A DNA stretch of 45,909 bases from the NCBI RefSeq assembly GCF_947496855.1, contig NZ_CANMED010000011.1, forward strand, positions 1 to 45,909. Direction: 5' to 3'. The notes below the pieces were generated by a model that saw only the letters and a list, made by a program, of their open reading frames with translations, searched no databases and was not told the DNA's origin. The DNA is from an uncultured Aquimarina sp. GTDB lineage: Bacteria > Bacteroidota > Bacteroidia > Flavobacteriales > Flavobacteriaceae. Below, one piece after another: positions 23,951-31,709 of this stretch. The position numbers and the translations under genes were made by a program. Numbering within the stretch: position 1 is the stretch's first letter; each line of letters starts with the position of its first letter.

Positions 23951-25930
23951 TTATTTCAGTACTCTAATTCCGGAATAAATAGCTTCAAAATTATCAACTT
24001 CTCTAATTCTTCTATACACGTCTCTTCTTCTGGCATTCAAGTCACTCAAATACATCATTAAATCTCCTTCTTCGTTAATGAGTAGGAGTTCTTCTTCACC
24101 TCCTAAAAAACGTATCACAGCCGCAGCCCTTATTTTATTAAAACTATCGTTACCTTCCTCTTTTAGTAATACTGATAAATTTTGTGTTGCTACATTACTC
24201 ATAGCTGTACTACTGGAAAAAAGGTTTTGCATAAACTCAGGTGACCCACCAGAAAAAATAATAGAAGTCATTCTATTACCATCAGCTAAATTAGAAGGCA
24301 ATCCTGCGGCTGCAGAAATACCCTCTGCCGAAAAGGGAAACGGAGAACTATTAGTACTCAAAATAGTCTCGATACTTTCAGTATTGGAAGCATAAACTCC
24401 AATCGGATTTGCATCATTTATATTAAAATTATCATTCACAAAAAACCTATGTGATCTAATCCCTCCTTTATCTGTAAGCACCACCGTATTTTCAGGAAAT
24501 CCTTTATCAGTTTCAGTATGCTTGAAACCAGCTCCAACATTATCCAAATTACTAACTCCTAGAGGTCCGTCGGGATCATTATGATCAAATATCCCTAATA
24601 CCTCTCCTAGTCCTGCATCATAAATAGCATATCTATCACCCGCATCATTATAGACACCTATTACTGCACCATCTATATTAAAAGCGGCTCCTATACGATC
24701 CTCAGCACCGAAAATATCCACTAGATTTCGATAAGCTCTTAGTGGTAATTGTCCTTTTAACTCGCAAGTAGTTCTACCAAATTCTGTTGCTAGGTTTACA
24801 CCTACGATTTGATCAGGACGTTCTACACTTCGTACTACATAAGAAATGGGCAATGCAAAACGTAAGTCAGAAGTTTGACCTAATGCTGAAGCAATATCTC
24901 GAATATTCGTTTCACCAATCAATTCAAAAGCACCACTAGAAGGGCCTCCATATGCAATAACTTTTATTTTTAAGTCGCTTAAGCTTTCAACAGAGGAAAC
25001 ATCTAAGCTTGCTGAAGCATTAACGGCCAGGCCTGAAAAACTTGCATTGATACTTGCATCCATTTCTTGACGCGTAGAAGTCGATTCTATCAACATGTAA
25101 AAAACACGTCCAAAAGTTACAGAGGAAATAAATGTTGCCGGATTATCGGGCTGTACAAATGGCGCTAAATCTTCAGGAGTAACACTTTCGTCAAAAATTT
25201 GTCCGATATCTGTGGGCAAATCAAAACTCATCGTGTACATACTTTGGTCTAATTTAACTAGTGTACGATTAAATTCTTTTTCTGTACTAAAACTAAAATT
25301 GCTAGAAACATTTACTCTAAAGGCACGTACGTTAATACCTAACTCAACAGCCAGTTGTTCTTCAGACTCTACCTGTTCGATGTCTACTGTAAAATTTGCA
25401 GGTGCTTCTTCGCCAGAAGTACTGATAATTTGATTGATTGCATCTTGTATCGTACTACGTTTTACCTCATCTACTTCTGCAGAGGATTGCAAATTTCCGT
25501 TATTAATATTTATAGAAATAGTTCCTCCTGCACGTTCAACCACAATCGGAGAAGGTGTAGGTTCTGACAATGTACTTCCTTGTAACAAATTTCCAGGAAA
25601 TATGACTTCAGCATTCGTATCGAATAAATTAAACTTTCCTGTACCATCTCTTAAATTAACAGTTTCGGTAACACAAATAAATCTAGAAGTAGTACCATCT
25701 GCATTATCCTCATCTAAAGGTGCTTCTTCTACAGATACAATGTTTTCTATTCTTTCTTCATTAAAAGAAGGAATCTCATTTCCGATAGAAAACACATCAT
25801 CATATGTTAAGGGTTCTCCTCCTACATTTGGGTCTTCGGAATTAACTGAATCATCATTACTACACCCCAAAGCGAGACATAATAAAATTAATACACTGAA
25901 ATTGATAAAAGATCTTGATAGCTTTTTCAT
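23951..25930 (-). CDS. CDC-like (thiol-activated cytolysin family) lipoprotein with extra C-terminal domain
   Basis: A 659-residue lipoprotein (lipobox LALGC, Cys23; SNDD after it fits a surface-export signal). Residues about 80-385 resemble the thiol-activated cytolysin fold: VIFPGNLLQGSTLSE (109-123) matches the CDC PGxLxxGxxL block; FISSVTFGRVFYMLIES (267-283) matches the VxYGRxxFxxLE block; LKIKVIAYGG (320-329) and LPISYVVRSVE (360-370) match the end of the pore-forming domain 3. The Trp-rich undecapeptide and cholesterol-binding domain 4 are absent; the protein contains no Trp at all. Residues about 410-659 form an unrecognised domain (GAAFNIDGAVIGVYNDAGDR). This fits the Bacteroidota CDC-like proteins (CDCLs), where long and short forms can pair; no short partner is in the window. 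The target membrane is unknown. The gene lies between acyl-CoA dehydrogenase 3' ends. Confidence 0.82.
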   Translation of the reverse strand: MKKLSRSFINFSVLILLCLALGCSNDDSVNSEDPNVGGEPLTYDDVFSIGNEIPSFNEERIENIVSVEEAPLDEDNADGTTSRFICVTETVNLRDGTGKFNLFDTNAEVIFPGNLLQGSTLSEPTPSPIVVERAGGTISININNGNLQSSAEVDEVKRSTIQDAINQIISTSGEEAPANFTVDIEQVESEEQLAVELGINVRAFRVNVSSNFSFSTEKEFNRTLVKLDQSMYTMSFDLPTDIGQIFDESVTPEDLAPFVQPDNPATFISSVTFGRVFYMLIESTSTRQEMDASINASFSGLAVNASASLDVSSVESLSDLKIKVIAYGGPSSGAFELIGETNIRDIASALGQTSDLRFALPISYVVRSVERPDQIVGVNLATEFGRTTCELKGQLPLRAYRNLVDIFGAEDRIGAAFNIDGAVIGVYNDAGDRYAIYDAGLGEVLGIFDHNDPDGPLGVSNLDNVGAGFKHTETDKGFPENTVVLTDKGGIRSHRFFVNDNFNINDANPIGVYASNTESIETILSTNSSPFPFSAEGISAAAGLPSNLADGNRMTSIIFSGGSPEFMQNLFSSSTAMSNVATQNLSVLLKEEGNDSFNKIRAAAVIRFLGGEEELLLINEEGDLMMYLSDLNARRRDVYRRIREVDNFEAIYSGIRVLK

Positions 25931-26228
25931 AATACATTAATGAGTTTTAGATAAATGATTTATGGTGCAATACTACAAATGCAGTGAATGTTGAAAAAAA
26001 GAAATAAGATGAGGGCGAAAAAAAAGCGTTTAGAAGGAAAAAAAGCGGTTAAAAGGAATTCTTATTATTCCTTTAGATTTTGGGTTTATAGCACATATGT
26101 ATCAGGTATACAATACATAACGAGTTTACCTGATTTGATTTACATTTCGAAATAAAAAGTGATCATCAACCTTTTTTTTTGGATCAAAAAAGCTCGACAA
26201 CTTCATATAGACACAAGATAATATGAAG
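25931..26228. other. Upstream region of the CDC-like gene with two inverted repeats
   Basis: No gene is seen. Two perfect inverted repeats occur: AAAGGAAT-7-ATTCCTTT (26052-26074) and ATCAGGTA-18-TACCTGAT (26101-26134), about 120 and 170 bp before the CDC-like start. No exact promoter was found; TAGTATTG at 25975-25968 is one mismatch from the -7 consensus. The inverted repeats are operator or hairpin candidates. Confidence 0.35.
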
Positions 26229-26281
26229 AAAAAAAAGGTTTTTTGTTTGTCTTAAAACTATAGACAAATAAAAAACCTTTT
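26229..26281 (-). terminator. Terminator of the acyl-CoA dehydrogenase unit, beyond the repeats
   Basis: A 20-bp stem with one G-U pair (26233-26252 with 26262-26281; ends AAAAGG/CCTTTT, inner TTTGTCT/AGACAAA), 9-nt loop, followed on the minus strand by a U-run. It lies 30 bp after the last tandem repeat, so the repeats sit between the real stop codon and the original terminator. Confidence 0.85.
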
Positions 26282-26310
26282 AAAAGTTCACAAGTCAGTA
26301 AGGTATCTTA

Positions 26311-26580
26311 TTGATTATTCCTTAACAGCTGGTTTATATTCCTTCTTATCAATAACCATTTTGGCGAATTGAAAAAACAATTTTCGCCAAAAAGCTATTT
26401 TTGATTATTCTTTAACAGCTGGTTTATATTCCTTCTTATCAATAACCATTTTGGCGAATTGAAAAAACAATTTTCGCCAAAAAGCTATTTTTGATTATTC
26501 CTTAACAGCTGGCTTATATTCCTTTTTATCAATAACCATTTTGGCGAATTGAAAAAACAATTTTCGCCAAAAAGCTATTT
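26311..26580 (-). repeat. Three 90-bp tandem copies of the acyl-CoA dehydrogenase 3' end
   Basis: Units 26311-26400, 26401-26490 and 26491-26580; the gene's own end (26581-26637) is the fourth, partial unit. Each unit holds the last 16 codons and stop (AKMVIDKKEYKPAVKE*) plus a linker with the inverted repeat TTGGCGAA / TTCGCCAA. The 90-bp period keeps the reading frame, with a stop in each unit. Units differ only at unit positions 11, 23 and 35, all third positions of Lys codons (AAA/AAG); the linker is identical in all three. Confidence 0.97.
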
Positions 26581-26584
26581 TTGA

Positions 26585-27748
26585 TTATTCTTTAACAGCT
26601 GGTTTATATTCCTTCTTATCAATAACCATTTTGGCGATAATCTCTCTTAAGATTTCAGAAGTTCCACCTCCTATTGGACCTAATCTACTATCTCTAAACA
26701 ATCTGGCTAGCGGATATTCCTCCATGTAACCATATCCTCCTAACAACTGAAGGCATTTATAAATTACCTCGTCAGCTATTTTTGTAGAAAGTAATTTAGA
26801 CATACTAGCTTGTTTTACTACATATTGCCCTTCATTCAACCTTTTAGCTACAGAGTAATTAAATTCTTTACACATTTCTAATTCACTTGCCATATCTGCC
26901 ACTGTATGCCTCAGTGCCTGGAACTTATCTATGGTTCTTCCGAAAGCTTCACGCTCGCCCATATATTTAATAACATAATCGAGAGCAAATTCTGTTCTAG
27001 CGTGCGCATTAATACCCATTATCAACCTCTCTAATGCGAAATGTTGCATAATATAAGAGAATCCCTTGTCCTCTTCACCCATTAAGTTTTCCAAAGGGAT
27101 TTTTACATTATCAAAAGCTATTTCTCCAGTATCAGATGCTTTCCAACCTAATTTATCTAATTTCGTTGCAGAAATACCTGGCGTGTCCCGATCCATAATG
27201 AAGATGCTAATCCCTTTGTTCCCTAACTCAGGAGTTGTTTTAGCAGCAATTACCAAATAATCACTATAAACTCCATTAGTAATAAACGTTTTAGATCCAT
27301 TTATAACATAAGAATCGCCTTCTTTTACAGCTGTAGTTCTCATACCGGCCACGTCAGAACCTCCAAAGGGTTCAGAAATACACAAACACCCAATCTTTTC
27401 GCCGGTAATACTGGTCTTTAGGTATTTTTCTTTAATTCTATGATCGCCTTCTTTATTAACATGTGTCATTGCCAGATATGCATGTGCCCACATTGCTGCA
27501 GCAAAACCTCCAGAATTAATTTTCTGTAGTTCTTCTAAAAATATAACGGTATAAAAAAGATCTAAGTCTAACCCGCCATATTCTTCAGGATAAGCAATTC
27601 CGAAATAACCCATCTCTCCGAACTTTTCCCAAATGAACCGTTCTATATCTCCAGTTTTCTCCCACTTTTCAATATGTGGAACTACTTCTTTTTGTAAAAA
27701 GTCCTTAAGACTTTCTCTAAATAATTCGTGCTCTTCTGTAAAATACAT
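26585..27748 (-). CDS. Acyl-CoA dehydrogenase (FAD flavoprotein)
   Basis: A 387-residue enzyme that introduces the alpha-beta double bond into acyl-CoA thioesters, passing electrons to ETF. N-terminal helical domain, middle beta domain with CLCISEPFGGSDVAGMRTTA (121-140) and INGSKTFITNG (149-159), then the C-terminal helical domain. The Glu of the YEGT motif is replaced (PIGGGTSEI, about 359-366), but FALERL places E240 where isovaleryl- and long-chain acyl-CoA dehydrogenases have their catalytic base, so an active enzyme of that type is likely. Its substrate cannot be told. The last 16 codons are repeated three times downstream. It has its own promoter-like sequence at 27778-27806. Confidence 0.93.
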   Translation of the reverse strand: MYFTEEHELFRESLKDFLQKEVVPHIEKWEKTGDIERFIWEKFGEMGYFGIAYPEEYGGLDLDLFYTVIFLEELQKINSGGFAAAMWAHAYLAMTHVNKEGDHRIKEKYLKTSITGEKIGCLCISEPFGGSDVAGMRTTAVKEGDSYVINGSKTFITNGVYSDYLVIAAKTTPELGNKGISIFIMDRDTPGISATKLDKLGWKASDTGEIAFDNVKIPLENLMGEEDKGFSYIMQHFALERLIMGINAHARTEFALDYVIKYMGEREAFGRTIDKFQALRHTVADMASELEMCKEFNYSVAKRLNEGQYVVKQASMSKLLSTKIADEVIYKCLQLLGGYGYMEEYPLARLFRDSRLGPIGGGTSEILREIIAKMVIDKKEYKPAVKE

Positions 27749-27777
27749 GTTTTAGATAATAACTTTAATTTATATAG

Positions 27778-27806
27778 CAACATATTACTGTAAAGAAAGA
27801 AACAAA
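27778..27806 (-). promoter_or_regulatory. Promoter of the acyl-CoA dehydrogenase gene
   Basis: On the minus strand -33 TTTG (27806-27803), an 18-bp spacer and TATGTTG (27784-27778), one base short of the TAnnTTTG consensus. The spacer contains one arm of the 27784-27856 inverted repeat. Confidence 0.5.
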
Positions 27807-27856
27807 CAATTTAAAACCTAAACTAAAATTTAAGTATTATCAATATTTACAGTAAT
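27784..27856. promoter_or_regulatory. Spaced inverted repeat over the acyl-CoA dehydrogenase promoter
   Basis: ATTACTGTAAA (27784-27794) and TTTACAGTAAT (27846-27856) are perfect complements 51 bp apart. Each arm is itself nearly palindromic (TTAC-T-GTAA), as for two operator sites of a dimeric repressor; one lies in the promoter spacer. The same TTACTGTAAA occurs at 23903-23912. The regulator is unknown. Confidence 0.35.
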
Positions 27857-27868
27857 TTTTTCCGATTT

Positions 27869-28741
27869 TTAATTTAATATCAAATATAACCCTATTCTAT
27901 CTATTTTTTCTAAAGAAAAACCCTCTATTTTTCCTAATTCTTCAAGATTTGATATCCCGTTATTTTCTTCTATAAAATCCTTGATATCCAAAGCAGTTTC
28001 AAAATCAAAATAAGGGACTTCCATCAATTCTTTTACTGAAGCTCTATTTATATTAATCCTTTCTATTTCCTTCTTTGTTTTAACTGTGTATAGCGCCAAA
28101 ATCTTATTTCGTTGATTCTCATAAAGCCCTATAATATCTTTGAGCTGAAGGTCACTTATGAATCCGCTCAAATTCTTTCTGTGTTTTATAATTCTTTCAG
28201 CAATAAAATCAGGTACTCCTATTGTCTCTTGAAGTTCAGCCGATGTTACTATATTTAGATCTTCTTTCTGAGCAAAAGATTTTACTGGGTATTTTAGTTT
28301 TGAGTAAGACTTAGACTTCTTAGGGTTTTTAACCCAATCAGGAAATTTAAATAGTGGTGAAATTACAGCCAATAATGAATCAGAAACTTTGGTAATACTC
28401 TTAAATTCTGAAACAGAATTTATCCATTTATCATCTTTCCTATATGAATAAAGTCTATCCAGCTCTTCTGCTGACATACCTAAAGTATACCCCTTATAAT
28501 CAGTTATGAAATTAGGGTTAAAAGGCCTTAGTTTGTATGATTTCTTTTTCTTGATCGCTTCCTGCTTAAGAGAGTCGATTTGCGTTTGAAATCTTGCTAA
28601 TTCCCCAAAGTTATTGGAACTATTTATAGAACTAGGATAGAAGTAAAAGGCTATAAGGGAAACAAAAATCAATACTACTAAAAGAAGAATCCCATTTCGG
28701 AAACGTCTATGTATCTCGAAATGGGATTTTATTAATTTCAT
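27869..28741 (-). CDS. ComEA-like helix-hairpin-helix membrane protein
   Basis: A 290-residue protein with an N-terminal membrane anchor (about 15-35, GILLLVVLIFVSLIAFYFYP) and a repeated helix-hairpin-helix region in the C-terminal half: LNIVTSAELQETIGVPDFIA (about 160-180) and ININRASVKELMEVPYFDFE (about 226-245), each of the ComEA type (N-x-A-s-x-x-E-L), ending in a third such segment. ComEA homologues bind DNA during natural uptake, but in Bacteroidota this family is also found without a known competence role. It follows the symporter gene by 18 bp, so they are probably co-transcribed. Confidence 0.83.
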   Translation of the reverse strand: MKLIKSHFEIHRRFRNGILLLVVLIFVSLIAFYFYPSSINSSNNFGELARFQTQIDSLKQEAIKKKKSYKLRPFNPNFITDYKGYTLGMSAEELDRLYSYRKDDKWINSVSEFKSITKVSDSLLAVISPLFKFPDWVKNPKKSKSYSKLKYPVKSFAQKEDLNIVTSAELQETIGVPDFIAERIIKHRKNLSGFISDLQLKDIIGLYENQRNKILALYTVKTKKEIERININRASVKELMEVPYFDFETALDIKDFIEENNGISNLEELGKIEGFSLEKIDRIGLYLILN

Positions 28742-28759
28742 ATAAGACGATAAATAATC

Positions 28760-30361
28760 TTAATTTTTAGAAGCTTTTATTGCGTCAAAATATCTGCCAA
28801 GTTGTTTTTTAACAACAGGGAACAAGAAAAACAGCCCAACCATATTCGGGAATACCATTGCAAAAATCATTGCATCAGAGAATGCCCAAATAGAATTCAT
28901 ACTTGCTGCGGCACCTATTACTACAAATGTTAAAAACAATATCTTGTACACTAAATCTGCTGTCTTACCTCTACCAAATAAGAATTTCCAGGATTGTAAT
29001 CCATAATATGACCAAGATATCATGGTAGATACTGCGAATAGTACAACAGCTATAGTCAAAAATATATTAGAGTAGGGTATAAATTTACCAAACGCTTGTG
29101 CAGTTATTCCTGCTCCTTCATAAGATACGCCATCAATTAAAACAGCACCACTACCATCTCCTCCATACTGAAAAGCACCTCCAGAATTAAAAATAATAAT
29201 TACCAGTGCAGTCATCGTACATATTACTACCGTATCGATAAATGGTTCTAGTAAGGCTACAAGCCCTTCAGAAGCTGAATATTTAGTTTTTACAGCAGAA
29301 TGTGCTATGGAAGCTGATCCAGCTCCGGCCTCGTTAGAAAATGCAGCTCTTTTAAAACCTACTAATAAAACTCCTATAAAACCTCCAACTCCTATTGCTT
29401 TTGGATTAAAAGCTTCAGTTACGATCATAGCAAGTGCATCATCAATAAAAGAAAAATTACTAAAAATTATATACAAACAAGCAAGGATATACATCACTGC
29501 CATTAAGGGAACTACTTTTTCTGTAACAGAAGCAATTCTCTTTATTCCACCAATAATAATGATTCCTACTAGAATTGCTAGTATAACACCAATAATTGTT
29601 CCTGCGCCTGCACTTTCTAACCCCATAAGCTCTTTCAATACAATAGTTGCCTGATTAGATTGAGCCGCGTTACCTCCACCAAAAGATCCTCCGATACAGA
29701 ATATAGCAAAGATAACTGCCGCAATTTTACCAAGTGTAGCAAAACCTCTTTCCTTAAGTCCTTTACTCAAGTAATACATTGGACCTCCATAAACAGTTCC
29801 ATCTTCTCCTACATCTCTATACTGCACACCAAGTGTACATTCCACAAATTTGGTAGACATTCCTAATAATCCACAAATAATCATCCAGAAAGTTGCTCCA
29901 GGACCTCCTAAAGCAATTGCCAGTGCAACACCAGCAATGTTACCATTACCAACAGTTCCAGAAACTGCCGTTGCCAGCGCCTGAAAGTGAGAAACTTCCC
30001 CCTCTTTACTTTCGTCTCTTATTGTATCTCGTATGTCTCCATCTACTGCCGCATCAGGATCTCCTAAACTATGACCTTCTACATCGTCATACTTACCTCG
30101 TACCACATTAATTGCTTTTGCGAAATATCGAATATTTGGAAATCCAAAATATAGAGTAAAGAAAATAGCACTTAATACCAATAAGATAATAACAAATGGT
30201 GCTCCAGCAAAAACTTCAAAAAAGATTACTTTAGAGAAGAAATCGGAAACTGGTTGAAAAGCTTCATCTATTTTTTGATCTAAACCCTTTTCTGTGGTTT
30301 CTTGAGCGAATGTTATAAATGGAATTGTAAAAGCTAAAATTGAAAGAAGAATTCTCTTCAT
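28760..30361 (-). CDS. Alanine/glycine:cation symporter (AGCS family)
   Basis: A 533-residue inner-membrane transporter that couples amino-acid uptake to Na+ or H+. Hallmarks: GTVGNGNIAGVALAIALGGP, FWMIICGLLGMSTKFVECTL, YGGPMYYLSKGL and AAFSNEAGAGSA, spread over about ten membrane segments. The N-terminus (MKRILLSILAFTIPFITFAQ) looks like a signal peptide ahead of the first transporter helix, longer than classical family members. The exact substrate is not determinable. Confidence 0.92.
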   Translation of the reverse strand: MKRILLSILAFTIPFITFAQETTEKGLDQKIDEAFQPVSDFFSKVIFFEVFAGAPFVIILLVLSAIFFTLYFGFPNIRYFAKAINVVRGKYDDVEGHSLGDPDAAVDGDIRDTIRDESKEGEVSHFQALATAVSGTVGNGNIAGVALAIALGGPGATFWMIICGLLGMSTKFVECTLGVQYRDVGEDGTVYGGPMYYLSKGLKERGFATLGKIAAVIFAIFCIGGSFGGGNAAQSNQATIVLKELMGLESAGAGTIIGVILAILVGIIIIGGIKRIASVTEKVVPLMAVMYILACLYIIFSNFSFIDDALAMIVTEAFNPKAIGVGGFIGVLLVGFKRAAFSNEAGAGSASIAHSAVKTKYSASEGLVALLEPFIDTVVICTMTALVIIIFNSGGAFQYGGDGSGAVLIDGVSYEGAGITAQAFGKFIPYSNIFLTIAVVLFAVSTMISWSYYGLQSWKFLFGRGKTADLVYKILFLTFVVIGAAASMNSIWAFSDAMIFAMVFPNMVGLFFLFPVVKKQLGRYFDAIKASKN

Positions 30362-30410
30362 AATGTGTGAGTTAATTGAATTTAGTTTTTTTAGAAGTGA
30401 GCAAGATCCT

Positions 30411-30444
30411 AAAAAAAACCATTGTTTACAATTATTTAACGGTT
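30411..30444 (-). terminator. Terminator after the K+ channel operon
   Basis: Minus-strand AACCGTT / AATGGTT (one G-U pair) followed by eight U (30418-30411), 17 bp after the channel stop codon. Confidence 0.6.
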
Positions 30445-30460
30445 AAATCTTTTGTCACGT

Positions 30461-31468
30461 CTAAATATTAAATTCTTTATTCAATTGGTTCACCTGTTCT
30501 GGTCTACCTAGAACAACTACTTTAGATCCTGGCATTAAGACTGTATCCGCTTCTGGGTTAACTATATATTCACCATCCGGAGATTTATACCCTATAATAG
30601 TACATCCAGTTCTTGATCTCATATCGATCGTTCTAATGGTTCTTTCATTTGAATCTTCAAACATATCTTCAAAAGATACTTCTTCTATATTGATAGATTT
30701 TCTACCTACAATAGAAAGGTTATCCAAAAATTCAATTAAATCTGGAACTACTACTAGAGAAGCCATATGATCTCCTCCTATTCTATCTGGCATAATTACA
30801 TTATCAGCTCCGGCAAGTCTTATTTTTTTATAAGATGCATCTTGAGACGCTCTGCTTATGATCTTAAGCCCCCTATTAATTTGCCTCGCCGATAACACTA
30901 TAAATAAATTATCAGCATCTTCTGGCAAGGTACAGATCAAACAAAATGCATCTTTTATTTTAGCCTCTATAAGTACATCATCTTCCGTAGCATTCCCTTC
31001 CAAAAAATAAAGTTCATCACTCTGGTACTTTTCAATTACAGCTTTATCATTTTCAATAATAATAAAAGGCTTATTATATGCCAATAACTTATCAGCAGCT
31101 TGTTTACCATTCCGCCCATAACCGACAATGATTATATGGTTTTCTAATTTATCCATCATTTTTTGCAATTTTCGATATTGTAATCGATGTGGGTCACTTT
31201 TACCAACAATATATTCAGTAATTACAGATAAGGAATACCCCAATATTAAAGCACTAGTCGTAATCAAAAATATTGTAAACAACTTAGCAGTATCGTCTAA
31301 TGGTTGTACTTCTCCAAAACCTACTGTAGACATCGTAATAATCGTCATATACAAAGCGTCTACCCAAGAATAATCCGAAAAAAAACGAAATCCTAACACT
31401 CCCACCGCAACGACAGTCATTAGCAAAACTAATGCTATGTATATTTTAGACCCAAATCTTTTTAACAT
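30461..31468 (-). CDS. Two-TM potassium channel with RCK/TrkA domains
   Basis: A 335-residue MthK-like channel subunit. TM1 is about residues 10-30, the pore helix and filter TMSTVGFGE (45-53; filter T48-V49-G50-F51-G52) follow, and TM2 is about 62-86. A cytoplasmic RCK N-domain starts at HIIIVGYGRNG (111-121, Rossmann Gly pattern), and a TrkA-C-like domain closes the protein (GEYIVNPEADTVLMPGSKV). The filter has Phe in place of Tyr (GFG), common in bacterial channels. It is the last gene of a unit with the PspC-like and DUF2851 genes, 2 bp after the former. Confidence 0.93.
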   Translation of the reverse strand: MLKRFGSKIYIALVLLMTVVAVGVLGFRFFSDYSWVDALYMTIITMSTVGFGEVQPLDDTAKLFTIFLITTSALILGYSLSVITEYIVGKSDPHRLQYRKLQKMMDKLENHIIIVGYGRNGKQAADKLLAYNKPFIIIENDKAVIEKYQSDELYFLEGNATEDDVLIEAKIKDAFCLICTLPEDADNLFIVLSARQINRGLKIISRASQDASYKKIRLAGADNVIMPDRIGGDHMASLVVVPDLIEFLDNLSIVGRKSINIEEVSFEDMFEDSNERTIRTIDMRSRTGCTIIGYKSPDGEYIVNPEADTVLMPGSKVVVLGRPEQVNQLNKEFNI

Positions 31469-31470
31469 AC

Positions 31471-31692
31471 TTACAAATCAAATACTGAAGTTCTTTTGGT
31501 GTAGACTAAATCTTTTAATCTAAGCCAAAACGCAAGATTAAGATAAATTACGAAACCCAAACCTGCTGTAGCAAAAGTTAAGTAAATAAAAAACAAACGC
31601 ACGTTTTTTGCGCGCATTCCTAATCGATCAGCGAATCTGCTGGAAACATAAAATCCGTTCCGTTCTAAAAAATGTCTTAGATCATAAAGCAT
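31471..31692 (-). CDS. Small PspC-domain-like membrane protein
   Basis: A 73-residue protein with the PspC-type pattern: an amphipathic N-terminus (SSRFADRLGMRAKNVRLFFI) and one hydrophobic helix (about 33-57). PspC proteins act in envelope stress; this minimal version could be a small membrane sensor or partner. It is tightly packed between the DUF2851 gene (17 bp) and the K+ channel gene (2 bp), which suggests a functional link to the channel. Confidence 0.78.
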   Translation of the reverse strand: MLYDLRHFLERNGFYVSSRFADRLGMRAKNVRLFFIYLTFATAGLGFVIYLNLAFWLRLKDLVYTKRTSVFDL

Positions 31693-31709
31693 AATGCAAA
31701 ATAATTATA

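Noticed and set aside
26311..26580. CRISPR-like array
   Set aside because: Repeats are directly tandem with no variable spacers, and each unit is the end of the neighbouring dehydrogenase gene.
27784..27856. Terminator between the ComEA-like and dehydrogenase genes
   Set aside because: The arms are 51 bp apart and there is no U-run; reported only as a possible operator pair.
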